Assembly (NCBI GenBank): GCA_937915725.1
Contig: CALGGV010000253.1
Span: forward strand, 1-15,332
Direction: 5' to 3'
DNA length: 15,332 nucleotides
Origin: an uncultured Selenomonadales bacterium
GTDB taxonomy: Bacteria > Bacillota > Negativicutes > Selenomonadales > Selenomonadaceae
Below the pieces are notes generated by a model, which made no database searches, was not told the origin of the DNA, and saw only the letters and a program-made list of their open reading frames with translations. Shown piece after piece: positions 1 through 7,563 of the stretch (position 1 is the first letter of the stretch; the number at the start of each line of letters is the position of its first letter). Both the position numbers and the translations under genes were made by a program.

Positions 1-1582
1 CGGGCTTTTCAATTTTGCCTGTAGCGTTGCGCGGTACATCTGCAAAAATTATTTTTTTTGGACGTTTGTAACGCGGCAATTCAGCGCAAAAATTATTTAT
101 TTCATCTTCAGTGCAAGTCATTCCGGCTTTAATTTCGATAATCGCCGCGCTAATTTCGCCGAGCCGTCTGTCAGCCAAGCCGATAACTGCAACATCTTTA
201 ATTTTGTCGAATTTGTGCAGAAAATCTTCAATTTGCACGGGATAAATATTTTCGCCGCCGCTTACTATAACATCTTTCTTTCTGTCAACCAAAAAGTAAA
301 AGCCGTCTTCGTCCTGTTGCGCCATATCGCCCGTTAAAAGCCAGCCGTCCTTCAAAACTTCAGCAGTTGCCTTTTCGTCATTATAGTAGCAAGTCATAAC
401 GCCGGGACCTTTTACGCACAATTCGCCAACTTCGCCGCGTTTAACTTCTGCGCCGTTTTCGTCAATAATTTTACATTCCCAACGATAACCCGGCACGCCT
501 ATTGCTCCAACTTTTGAAATATTTTCAAGCCCCAAATGTACACAGCCGGGACCGGTTGACTCACTTAAGCCGTAATTTGTGTCGTAGTCGTGATTAGGAA
601 AATATTTTTTCCAGCGGCGAATAAGTGAAGGCGGTACAGGTTGCGCGCCAATGTGCATTAATCGCCACTGTGAAATTTCATAATCTGAAAGTTTTAAATC
701 GCCTCTGTCCAGCGCGTCAACTATATCTTGAGCCCACGGAACCAACAGCCAAACGATTGTACATTTTTCTTTTGACACGGCGTCCAAAATTATTTCCGGC
801 TTAGTACCTTTCAGCAAAACTGCGCGAGAGCCGGCAACTAAACTACCCATCCAGTGAAATTTTGCACCGGTATGGTAAAGCGGCGGTATGCACAAAAAAC
901 AATCGCCGCGCCCCGTCAAATGGTGTTTCTGCTCCATTTGCGCGGCTTGCGTCAAACTGCGGTGTTTGTGCAAAATCGCCTTAGGAAAACCCGTTGTACC
1001 GCTTGAAAAATAAATTGCGCCGAAATCGTCATCTGTAATTTCGCCAACGTTAGGTTTATGACTTGAACAATTCGCCGCCAATAAATGATAACTTTCGGCA
1101 AAACTCGGGCAATTATCGCCAACGTAAATTAAAAGTCTGCCGCGTGAAAGTCTTTCAGCATTAGTTTCAATTCTTCCAATAAATTCACTGCCGAAAATTA
1201 TTACGTCAACTTCAGCAAGTTCAGCGCAATACAAAATTTCTTCAGCAGTGTAACGAAAATTGAAAGGTACGGCTATTGCGCCGGTTTTTAAAATTCCAAA
1301 ATAAATCGGCAACCATTCAAGGCAGTTGTACATAATTATTGCAACTTTATCGCCTTTTTGAACGCCGCGTTCAATCAAAAAATTTGCACAACGATTAGCC
1401 TTTTCGTCAAAAACGCTCCACGTAATTTCTTTTCGGTACGGTTCAAAACGATTAGATTCAATCAAACTGAATTCTTTCCACGTGCGGCGTTGACCGTTTG
1501 GCTCGGTGGGGTTTAATTCAACGAGTGCAACTTCATCGCCGTAAAGTTCGGCGTTGCGCTCCAAATATTCCATTACAGGCAA
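1..1582 (-). CDS. Acyl-CoA ligase (AMP-binding, ANL superfamily), 3' end outside the window
   Basis: Open on the minus strand from about 1582 to the window edge; about 527 residues are visible. It belongs to the acyl/aryl-CoA synthetase class, which activates a carboxylic acid as acyl-AMP and transfers it to CoA. The P-loop-like A3 motif SSGTTGFPK is encoded near 1000, the substrate-pocket segment NYGLSESTGPG near 560, the TGDM hinge region near 320, and the C-terminal lysine motif PRNATGKIEK lies at the edge, so only a short tail is missing. I prefer the TTG at 1582 as start because AGGAAGG (1591-1597) stands 8 nt upstream; the in-frame ATG at 1573 would have a 17-nt spacer. A promoter lies at 1705-1733, giving a leader of roughly 120 nt that contains two heptamer repeats. 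No signal peptide is seen, so it should be cytoplasmic. The acid substrate cannot be read from the sequence; a medium/long-chain fatty acid or an aromatic acid are both possible. Confidence 0.88.
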   Translation of the reverse strand, partial: MPVMEYLERNAELYGDEVALVELNPTEPNGQRRTWKEFSLIESNRFEPYRKEITWSVFDEKANRCANFLIERGVQKGDKVAIIMYNCLEWLPIYFGILKTGAIAVPFNFRYTAEEILYCAELAEVDVIIFGSEFIGRIETNAERLSRGRLLIYVGDNCPSFAESYHLLAANCSSHKPNVGEITDDDFGAIYFSSGTTGFPKAILHKHRSLTQAAQMEQKHHLTGRGDCFLCIPPLYHTGAKFHWMGSLVAGSRAVLLKGTKPEIILDAVSKEKCTIVWLLVPWAQDIVDALDRGDLKLSDYEISQWRLMHIGAQPVPPSLIRRWKKYFPNHDYDTNYGLSESTGPGCVHLGLENISKVGAIGVPGYRWECKIIDENGAEVKRGEVGELCVKGPGVMTCYYNDEKATAEVLKDGWLLTGDMAQQDEDGFYFLVDRKKDVIVSGGENIYPVQIEDFLHKFDKIKDVAVIGLADRRLGEISAAIIEIKAGMTCTEDEINNFCAELPRYKRPKKIIFADVPRNATGKIEKP

Positions 1583-1613
1583 ATATAACACCTTCCTAAG
1601 ACGCTGGAGCATC

Positions 1614-1627
1614 AGGGATTAGGGATT
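1614..1627. repeat. Two copies of the heptamer AGGGATT
   Basis: Two perfect adjacent copies of AGGGATT lie in the untranslated leader of the minus-strand acyl-CoA ligase. They resemble the longer heptamer runs at 7311-7324, 7561-7595 and 11312-11344. Taken alone it would be negligible; it is listed because the same period and motif recur in the window. Confidence 0.5.
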
Positions 1628-1704
1628 AGTGAAAATACTTATTCCTTGCCAATTCCAATTTATCCCTTAAATCCAGCATATCATTTTTACAAAATAACGT
1701 TGCA

Positions 1705-1733
1705 ATTATATAAAACCGTAAAAGTTAAGTCAA
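1705..1733 (-). promoter_or_regulatory. Sigma-70-type promoter for the acyl-CoA ligase
   Basis: On the minus strand TTGACT (1728-1733) is followed by 17 nt and a perfect TATAAT (1705-1710). It points at the ligase gene and lies back to back with the telA promoter. Confidence 0.72.
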
Positions 1734-1749
1734 ATCTGAAAAAAATATG

Positions 1750-1778
1750 TTGATTTTAAAGCCGCGTTTTTTTATAAT
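1750..1778 (+). promoter_or_regulatory. Sigma-70-type promoter for the telA-PBP-STAS cluster
   Basis: TTGATT (1750-1755), a 17-nt spacer and a perfect TATAAT (1773-1778) precede the TelA-family gene, placing transcription start about 30 nt before its ATG. It diverges from the ligase promoter with only 16 nt between the two -35 boxes. Confidence 0.72.
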
Positions 1779-1816
1779 TTAGAAGTAGTTATTGAAAATA
1801 TTATGGAGGAAGAATT

Positions 1817-2977
1817 ATGGCAGATATAAATCTTGAGGATTTAATGGCGCAAAAGTCGGCAAATTCTTCAAAAGAAGAAACAACCGCCGTTGCTGAAGTT
1901 CAAACTGAAGTAGAACTTGCGAAAGTTGCTCAACAAGTTGAAACTTTGACACCCGCCGATAAGCAAAAAGTTCAAGCAATTAAAGACGGAATTAATTTAA
2001 TGGATTCTTCGACGCCGCTAACTTTTGGCGCGCCCGCTCAAAAAGAAATTGCTCAATTCTCGGACAGCATTTTATCAAAAGTTCGTTCAAAAGATTCAGG
2101 ACAAGTCGGCGAATTGTTGAATGATTTAGTTGCAAAAGTTAGAGGATTTGACGTTACTGAAAAAAAATCTTTCGTCAGCAAAATTCCTATTCTCGGCTCG
2201 CTTGTAGAAAAAGGCGATAATATTATGCAGGGCTATGAAAAACTTTCTACGCAGGTTGAAAAAATTCAGCGCGGGCTTGAAAATTCCAAAACTAAACTGC
2301 TTGAAGATGTTGCAATGTTTGATACTTTGTACGAAAAAAATCTTGCTTACTTCAAAGATTTACAACTTTACATTCGCGCAGGTGAAGAAAAGCTTGACGA
2401 AATGCGCACTGTAACTTTGCCAAAACTAAAATCACAAGCCGCCGCTAAAAACGACCCGATGGCAGTTCAAGTTGTTGCAGATTTTGAACAGAGCGTAGAC
2501 CGTTTTGAAAAGAAAATTCACGATTTAAAACTTAGCAAAACTATTGCTATTCAAACTGCGCCGCAAATTCGCCTAATTCAAAATAACGACAGAGTTTTAA
2601 TAGACCGCGTACAATCTGCAATTTATCACACTATTCCACTTTGGAAAAATCAAATGGTAATTGCACTCGGTTTAACTCATCAACAGGAAGTCATTGCAAT
2701 GCAGCGCGCCGTTGCTGACGCCACAAACGATTTACTTCGCCGTAACGCCGAAATGCTAAAACAAAATACAGTTGACACTGCAAAGGCAAATGAACGCGGA
2801 ATTGTTGATATTGAAACGGTTAAAAAAGTCAACGAAGATTTAATTTCGACGATTGAAGAAACTGTGCGTATTCAACAGGAAGGACGCCAAAAACGCGCCG
2901 CCGCCGAAAGGGAACTTGTAGCCATTGAAGGCAAATTAAAAGACGCCCTTTTAAGAAATTCTAACAGAACTAATTAG
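1817..2977 (+). CDS. telA: TelA/KlaA-family protein (toxic anion resistance family)
   Basis: A 386-residue soluble protein of the TelA family (Pfam PF05816), named for tellurite resistance but present in many bacteria without such a role. The family signature is seen as LIDRVQSAIYHTIPLWKNQ (residues 261-279), followed by VIALGL. The region 130-250 is rich in heptad-like Leu/Glu/Lys and is probably coiled coil; the C-terminal part (about 330-380) is again charged and helical. No signal peptide or membrane segment is present, so it should be cytoplasmic or membrane-peripheral. The ATG is preceded by GGAGGA at 1804-1809. The stop is 2 nt from the next start, so it is very probably translated with the penicillin-binding protein. 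The family's biochemical function is unsettled; links to envelope stress and division have been proposed, and the PBP neighbour here would fit that. The family call is firm, the role is not. Confidence 0.9.
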   Translation: MADINLEDLMAQKSANSSKEETTAVAEVQTEVELAKVAQQVETLTPADKQKVQAIKDGINLMDSSTPLTFGAPAQKEIAQFSDSILSKVRSKDSGQVGELLNDLVAKVRGFDVTEKKSFVSKIPILGSLVEKGDNIMQGYEKLSTQVEKIQRGLENSKTKLLEDVAMFDTLYEKNLAYFKDLQLYIRAGEEKLDEMRTVTLPKLKSQAAAKNDPMAVQVVADFEQSVDRFEKKIHDLKLSKTIAIQTAPQIRLIQNNDRVLIDRVQSAIYHTIPLWKNQMVIALGLTHQQEVIAMQRAVADATNDLLRRNAEMLKQNTVDTAKANERGIVDIETVKKVNEDLISTIEETVRIQQEGRQKRAAAERELVAIEGKLKDALLRNSNRTN

Positions 2978-2979
2978 TA

Positions 2980-5025
2980 ATGAATAAAAGTAGATTAAAA
3001 CTGCAACTGAATATTACACGGCTTGTTGCTGTAATGCTTGCCGCCATTTTAATAATAATTTTTCGCTACGGCTGGCTACAACTTGTTCAAGGTACGGAAC
3101 TTTCAGAAAGAATGCGCTTTCAAGTCGGACAAGATTATTTGGTACAATCACCACGCGGCGCAATTCTGGACAGGAACGGCAGGGAATTAGCCGCAAGCAC
3201 TATGACTAAATCGCTTTTTGTTGATCCTAATCACGTTGAACACAAGGAACAACTTGCAAAAGATTTAGCCCCGCTTGTGCGAAAAACTGAAGAGGAAATT
3301 CTCAAAGATATTGAAATTGGCGGCGGCTTTGTTTGGGTTAAAAGGCGGCTTGAACAATCCGAATATGAGGCAATTCGTGCGATGATTCGTGAAAAAGGCT
3401 ATACTGTCTGTTTAGGTTTTCGTGACGAGGCTAAGCGTTATTATCCAAATGACGTTTTGGCGGCAAATGTTTTAGGTTTTGTCGGCACAGATGATAAAGG
3501 GCTTGACGGTATCGAACAAGCTTTTGACAAATACATTAAAGGCGAAGTTACAGAATCTTTTTTGTACACGGACACGCACGACAGACCAATTTTAGAATCA
3601 ATTTTTGACAGGCACGGTTATCAAGGCGACCGTTGCAAAACTATTCAGTTGACGATTGACAGCGCAATTCAATTTATAGTTGAACAAGAACTTGACAGGG
3701 CAATGGCTGAAAATGATCCTGTTGCTATTACCTGCGTTGCAATGGATCCTAAAACCGGCGAAATTTTGGCTATGGCTAATCGCCCGTCTTACAATCCTAA
3801 TCGTTTTTGGGATTATGAGCCGGAAATTTGGAAAAATCGCGCAGTTTCTTTTGTTTACGAGCCCGGCAGTACTTTTAAAACTGTAACTGCGGGCGCGGCT
3901 TTACAAGAAGGAATTGTTACGCCTAACCAAATTTTTGTAGATCCCGGCTACGTTATGGTTAGCGGTATGAGAATTCAAAATTGGAATGGCGCAAGTTTTG
4001 GAACTGTAACTTTTGCGGACGTTGTTAAACAATCTTTGAACACGGGATTTGCACTTATCGGATTAGAATTGGGCGGCGAAAAACTTGTAAAATATGCACA
4101 CCTTTTCGGCTTTGGCGATGTTACCGGAATTGAATTGCCGGGCGAAGAGGCAGGGCTTTTATATTCGCCGGATGAAATGGTTGAATCAGATATTGCAACA
4201 ATGGCTATTGGACAAAGTATCGCCGTTACACCTTTGCAACTTGTTAGGGCAATGAGTGCGGTTGCAAATGACGGCGTTTTACTTAAGCCGCACATTGTAA
4301 AAAGTATCAAAAATGCTAACGGCTCCACTTATTCTGAAACTCAAATTGAACCTGTAAGAAAAACTATAGACCCCGCTACAGATAAAACTTTGGTAGGACT
4401 TTTGGAACAAGTTGTAGCAACAGGCGGCGGGCAAAAAGCGAAAGTGCGCGGCTATAGAGTTGCCGGAAAAACCGGTACTGCGCAAAAAATTAGGGAAGAC
4501 GGCACCGGTTACGCGGAAGGCAGATATATTGCGTCATTTTTGGGATTTGGACCTGTTGACAATCCTAAAATTACGCTTTTAGTTACTATTGACGACCCGT
4601 CGGGCGTTTTTTACGGCGGACAAATTGCCGCGCCGGTTGCAAGCAGAATTTTCGCGCAGGTTTTCAGATATATGAGAATTGAGCCTAGCGAAACTCCCGC
4701 TGATGACGAAGAGGAAATTTCTGCAGACGTTGGAGAGGGCGACGGTACAGGAACTTCATCAATTCAAACTTACGCGCCGCCAAAAGTTGAAATTCCTGAA
4801 TCTGAAAAAAATGAAAATGAAGAAATTCCCGCTGATTCAAGTGAAAATGCAGAAATTGTTGTTCCGGATTTTTACGGCAAAAGTATTCGAGAATCTGCGC
4901 GAATTGCAAATAATATTGGGCTGAAATTTGAGACAAGCGGCTCCGGCTTTGCAAGTTCACAAAGTATTTCGCCCGGCGCAGTTGTCCCGCGTGGTACAAT
5001 TATAAAAATTACTTTCAGCCCTTAA
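2980..5025 (+). CDS. Class B penicillin-binding protein (SpoVD/FtsI type) with one PASTA domain
   Basis: A 681-residue peptidoglycan D,D-transpeptidase that cross-links stem peptides on the outer face of the membrane. Order: short cytoplasmic N-terminus, one membrane anchor (about 11-34), PBP dimerisation/pedestal domain starting at the SPRGAILDRNG motif (about 57-67), transpeptidase domain with all three active-site motifs, S297-T-F-K300 (catalytic Ser297), S352-L-N354 and K497-T-G499, then a long acidic linker (about 571-622) and a single PASTA domain (626-681) starting VVPDFYGKS. The architecture matches SpoVD and the FtsI-like proteins of Bacillota. These normally sit in the division/wall (dcw) cluster beside mraY and murE; here the gene stands with telA and a STAS gene instead, so it may be a second, specialised paralogue (inference). 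There is no recognisable Shine-Dalgarno before the ATG; the 2-nt gap from the telA stop suggests translational coupling. Confidence 0.93.
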   Translation: MNKSRLKLQLNITRLVAVMLAAILIIIFRYGWLQLVQGTELSERMRFQVGQDYLVQSPRGAILDRNGRELAASTMTKSLFVDPNHVEHKEQLAKDLAPLVRKTEEEILKDIEIGGGFVWVKRRLEQSEYEAIRAMIREKGYTVCLGFRDEAKRYYPNDVLAANVLGFVGTDDKGLDGIEQAFDKYIKGEVTESFLYTDTHDRPILESIFDRHGYQGDRCKTIQLTIDSAIQFIVEQELDRAMAENDPVAITCVAMDPKTGEILAMANRPSYNPNRFWDYEPEIWKNRAVSFVYEPGSTFKTVTAGAALQEGIVTPNQIFVDPGYVMVSGMRIQNWNGASFGTVTFADVVKQSLNTGFALIGLELGGEKLVKYAHLFGFGDVTGIELPGEEAGLLYSPDEMVESDIATMAIGQSIAVTPLQLVRAMSAVANDGVLLKPHIVKSIKNANGSTYSETQIEPVRKTIDPATDKTLVGLLEQVVATGGGQKAKVRGYRVAGKTGTAQKIREDGTGYAEGRYIASFLGFGPVDNPKITLLVTIDDPSGVFYGGQIAAPVASRIFAQVFRYMRIEPSETPADDEEEISADVGEGDGTGTSSIQTYAPPKVEIPESEKNENEEIPADSSENAEIVVPDFYGKSIRESARIANNIGLKFETSGSGFASSQSISPGAVVPRGTIIKITFSP

Positions 5026-5072
5026 AATTTTCGTTGTCGAATTAAATTTTCAAAATGTGAGGAGATGTTTTT

Positions 5073-5405
5073 GTGGAAATAAAAAAAGAACGCAACGGCG
5101 AAAGATTAACCGTGGCGTTAATTGGCAGACTTGACGCAGTTACCGCAATTCAATTAGACAAAGATATTTCAAAATCTTTGGACGACGTAAAAGATTTAAC
5201 GATTGATTTAGCAAATTTAGATTATATTGCGTCAGCCGGCTTGAGGATTTTATTAAAACTTCAAAAACGTATGAATGATCAAGGCAATATGCAAATTAAA
5301 AATGTTAAACGTGAAGTGCGGGAAGTTTTGGATATGACGGGCTTTTCAAGGTTACTTTCAATGGAAGAAACGCCCGCCCCAAAGAAACTTTCTTTCAATT
5401 TTTGA
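5073..5405 (+). CDS. STAS-domain anti-sigma factor antagonist (SpoIIAA/RsbV-like)
   Basis: A 110-residue single STAS domain. In the SpoIIAA/RsbV family the unphosphorylated form binds an anti-sigma kinase and frees a sigma factor or other partner, and a conserved serine is phosphorylated to switch it off. The motif DYIASAGLR (residues 50-58) aligns with the SpoIIAA DSSGL segment and puts the likely phospho-acceptor at Ser54. The start is GTG at 5073, with GAGGAG (5059-5064) 8 nt upstream. It follows the PBP stop by 47 nt without a visible terminator, so it is probably in the same transcript. No kinase or phosphatase partner gene is in the window, so the partner is unknown. An IS200/IS605-like segment begins 2 nt after its stop codon. 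Confidence 0.88.
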   Translation: MEIKKERNGERLTVALIGRLDAVTAIQLDKDISKSLDDVKDLTIDLANLDYIASAGLRILLKLQKRMNDQGNMQIKNVKREVREVLDMTGFSRLLSMEETPAPKKLSFNF

Positions 5406-5406
5406 G

Positions 5407-5655
5407 GTCAACTACCCCATAAGGGCTTGCAGTTAGATAAAAAATCCACCGCGTACGGTTGGTTGACTGCAACCCTGTAGTACCCGCACAAGAATACTAC
5501 AGCATCGATTATCCGAAGATAAAAGCGGGTGCCATTCAGCTTGTGCCATAACCGTTTCCCCGATATTTCTATTGTATAAAATTTTTTTGTAAAAAGCAAG
5601 AAAGGATTATGCGCCTTACCTCCCCACGTCTAAAGACGGGGGTTTCTCGGCGCGT
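5407..5655. mobile_element. IS200/IS605-like non-autonomous remnant with structured RNA-like ends
   Basis: About 250 bp without a convincing gene, bounded by two IS200/IS605-type ends. The left edge GTCAACTACCCC followed by AAGGGCTTGC (5407-5430) resembles the common right-end signature of tnpB-bearing IS605 elements (GTCAACTACCC, hairpin, GGGCTTG). The right edge (5611-5653) is a strong hairpin: GCGCC/GGCGC outer arms, CCCC/GGGG, and CGTC/GACG around a TAAA loop, followed by GTTTCTCGG, like the other known terminus of these elements. In between, CTGTAGTA/TACTACAG (5475-5482/5495-5502) is a perfect 8-bp stem, and GGTTG/CAACC (5461-5465/5470-5474) is a shorter one. No TnpA or TnpB reading frame remains. 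The similarity is from memory of the family, not from a search. Confidence 0.6.
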
Positions 5656-5670
5656 TTTCGGTGAAATTTT

Positions 5671-6018
5671 ATGATAAAATCGTTTGATTTTGAGGGAAAA
5701 TTCTTCCGCTCCAAAGTTCCAATTCCATTTGTGGAAGATAATTTTTATTTGCCGGCGAAAGTTTTTATTGAAGGATACTTTCCCGCCGGTACAACTTTTC
5801 AATTTCAAGAGGCTGTTTGCAGTAAAAAAATTGACGTGTACAACGATCAAGTTAATGATTATTGCCACGCCGTCTCACTTTTGTACAGCAACAAATTCAA
5901 AGGCAATGAATCGCCCGATGAAGATGAAGAATACAAAGTTATTTTTCACGTCGATTTAAGTGCGTTTTTTCTGTTACTTGAACCGCTTGATGATTCAGGA
6001 AATGTTATTGAATTTTAA
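5671..6018 (+). CDS. Small acidic hypothetical protein
   Basis: A 115-residue protein I do not recognise. It has no signal peptide or membrane helix, alternating hydrophobic and aromatic stretches that suggest beta structure, an acidic patch (NESPDEDEEYK, about residues 79-89) and a hydrophobic run, FFLLLEPL, near residues 99-106. ATG at 5671 has a modest GGTGA (5660-5664) 6 nt upstream. It starts only about 15 nt after the IS200/IS605-like end, so its upstream region was probably replaced by the insertion. It converges with the hydrolase gene on the minus strand. It could be a real orphan gene or the remains of one; the open frame and codon choice favour a real gene. Confidence 0.55.
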   Translation: MIKSFDFEGKFFRSKVPIPFVEDNFYLPAKVFIEGYFPAGTTFQFQEAVCSKKIDVYNDQVNDYCHAVSLLYSNKFKGNESPDEDEEYKVIFHVDLSAFFLLLEPLDDSGNVIEF

Positions 6019-6136
6019 TTTCAAATTTACGGGCGATTATAGCCAAAATTTAAAGCCTTCAAAGATTTTTAATATAAAATTATCAAAAAGATTTAAACCT
6101 GCCTTAAAATCGATTTTAGAGGGCATTTTGAGCAAA

Positions 6137-7264
6137 TTAATTAAACCACGCCGAAAAATTTTGTTCCTGCGTAAAGTCGATTAATTCTCCAATTTGCGGC
6201 GTCAAAAGTTTGTAACTTTTATTAAAACTTTCGGCGGTTAAATCTTTGTAGGGATCGTTCCAAGCATGGCGCGCCAATGCAAATTTTCCCGCGTGTATTG
6301 GAATAACTTTTTTTGCGTGAATATCTTCAGAGGCATCAGCAGTTTCATTTGGCAAGCAATGTATAGCGTGCCACGCCTTGTTATATTGTCCATTTTCCAT
6401 AAAAGCGAAGTCAAAATTTCCAAAGACTTCGCCTATTTTTTTGAAATGGTTGCTGTAGCCGCCGTCGCCACTGCAAAAAATTTTTCTGTTCGGAGTAATG
6501 AAAGCGTAACTGCACCATTCAGTAGGATTTTGTTTCAACATTCGCCCTGAAAAATGTTGGCTTGTCAAAATGTGCACTTTTAAATTATTTCCAATTTCAA
6601 TTACTGAATCCCAATCTTCTTCGATAATTTTTTCAAGCGGAAAACCCCATTGTTCAAAATATTCTCCAACGCCCAAAGGACAAAGTACAGTTTTAATTTT
6701 CGGTTTCAACGCCATTATCGACGGGTAATCCAAATGATCCCAATGATCATGAGTTATTGCCAAAATATCAATTTCCGGAAAATCTTCAGCCGTGTAAATG
6801 TTACTGCCTTCAAAGGCGCGGTTTATAAAAAATACCGGCGAGGCGTAGTCTGAAAAAACAGGGTCAAGCAAAATTTTTTTACCGGCAAGTTGCAAATAGA
6901 TCGTTGAATGCCCCATCCAAACTGCGCAATCTAAATTTGGCGGTAATTCTTTAAGATTAGTTTTAACGCTGGGAATTGGAAAAGGCGGGCTTAATGCTGA
7001 TTTATCGCCGAATAAAAATTTCAACGTGGCAATAACGCGGTTTTCTTTGTCAGTTTCATCTTCAGCCATAACTTGTACCGGCGTTAAGCATTCAAAATGA
7101 TCTGTGAAGTAATGCGGCGAATTTAAAATTTTTTGCAGACGTGCGCCGCTCGGCAGTCTTCCAAATTCCGGGCGATTTATATAATAAAAAATTCCGCCGC
7201 CGCTTAAAGCCGCTAATCCTGCCACACCGATTAAACCATTGCGTATAAAATTTCTACGATTCAT
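6137..7264 (-). CDS. Tat-exported metallo-beta-lactamase-fold hydrolase (NAPE-PLD/UlaG-like)
   Basis: A 375-residue protein. Residues 1-30 form a twin-arginine signal or anchor (RRNFIRNG followed by a hydrophobic, glycine-rich run). The remainder is a metallo-beta-lactamase fold of the N-acyl-phosphatidylethanolamine phospholipase D / UlaG group. GHS (118-120) precedes the metal motif THDHWDHLD with His172, His174, Asp176 and His177; further ligands are probably His237 (QHFSGR), Asp267 (SGDGGYS) and His324 (IPIHAGKF). This group hydrolyses phosphodiester or ester bonds in lipids or other small molecules using two metal ions. The Tat signal implies folding with metal before export and action at or outside the membrane. 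ATG at 7264 has GGAA (7274-7277) 9 nt upstream. It stands downstream of a MITE-like element and is not tightly linked to the glycosyltransferase gene. The substrate is unknown. Confidence 0.88.
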   Translation of the reverse strand: MNRRNFIRNGLIGVAGLAALSGGGIFYYINRPEFGRLPSGARLQKILNSPHYFTDHFECLTPVQVMAEDETDKENRVIATLKFLFGDKSALSPPFPIPSVKTNLKELPPNLDCAVWMGHSTIYLQLAGKKILLDPVFSDYASPVFFINRAFEGSNIYTAEDFPEIDILAITHDHWDHLDYPSIMALKPKIKTVLCPLGVGEYFEQWGFPLEKIIEEDWDSVIEIGNNLKVHILTSQHFSGRMLKQNPTEWCSYAFITPNRKIFCSGDGGYSNHFKKIGEVFGNFDFAFMENGQYNKAWHAIHCLPNETADASEDIHAKKVIPIHAGKFALARHAWNDPYKDLTAESFNKSYKLLTPQIGELIDFTQEQNFSAWFN

Positions 7265-7310
7265 TTATTAATCTTCCATTCTAAAATATTTTGATAAAAA
7301 ATTTTTTCCT

Positions 7311-7324
7311 TAGCCCCTAGTCTC
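7311..7324. repeat. Heptamer repeat, left of the MITE-like element
   Basis: TAGCCCC TAGTCTC, two degenerate heptamers directly outside the left end of the element at 7326. The 12-mer TAGCCCCTAGTC occurs here (7311-7322) and again immediately after the element (7561-7572), so it may be a target duplication or pre-existing heptamers split by the insertion. Confidence 0.6.
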
Positions 7325-7325
7325 C

Positions 7326-7563
7326 CTAGAACATGTTTACAAATTTTTAAGATTTAACAAGTCGGCATTTCTTTCTTTAGAAGAAAGAAACGCCTGGCAA
7401 AGAAAGAATCGACGCCCGCCTGCGTTTTTCGCGTTTAACGCGGTATAAGTTAAAGTAACAGCCGCGTTTTCTCACGTTACCGAAATTTAAAGTCACAAGC
7501 AAAAACGGAGTGCGGCGGGCGTCTAACGCGCCTTTTTATCTTCCATTTGTAAACATACTCTAG
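7326..7563. mobile_element. MITE-like element, long copy, 19-bp terminal inverted repeats
   Basis: A 238-bp gene-less element. The left end CTAGAACATGTTTACAAAT (7326-7344) and the reverse complement of the right end (7545-7563) agree at 17 of 19 positions. Inside are nested inverted repeats: GGCATTTCTTTCTT / AAGAAAGAAACGCC (7364-7377/7381-7394, one mismatch, 3-nt loop), the palindrome CGCGTTTAACGCG (7430-7442), and GACGCCCGCC / GGCGGGCGTC (7411-7420/7514-7523). A second, shorter copy is at 12074-12190. It carries no transposase, so a relative elsewhere in the genome would have had to move it. It fills most of the gap between the hydrolase and glycosyltransferase genes. Confidence 0.78.

Noticed and set aside
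5408..5599. 63-residue minus-strand reading frame inside the IS200/IS605-like segment
   Set aside because: No ribosome binding site, no recognisable TnpA/TnpB motif, and it coincides with stem-forming DNA; better explained as non-coding element sequence.
6019..6136. Possible bidirectional terminator between the convergent genes
   Set aside because: I looked for a GC stem with T-runs in this 118-bp gap and found only weak AT-rich pairings.
5960..6184. 74-residue plus-strand reading frame, partly beyond the acidic hypothetical gene
   Set aside because: It overlaps the 3' ends of both the acidic hypothetical gene and the hydrolase gene, has no good ribosome site and a Lys/Ile/Phe-rich composition typical of translated AT-rich DNA.
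7364..7394. Hairpin GGCATTTCTTTCTT/AAGAAAGAAACGCC considered as a terminator
   Set aside because: No T-run follows on either strand and it is part of the repeated MITE-like element, so it is treated as element structure.
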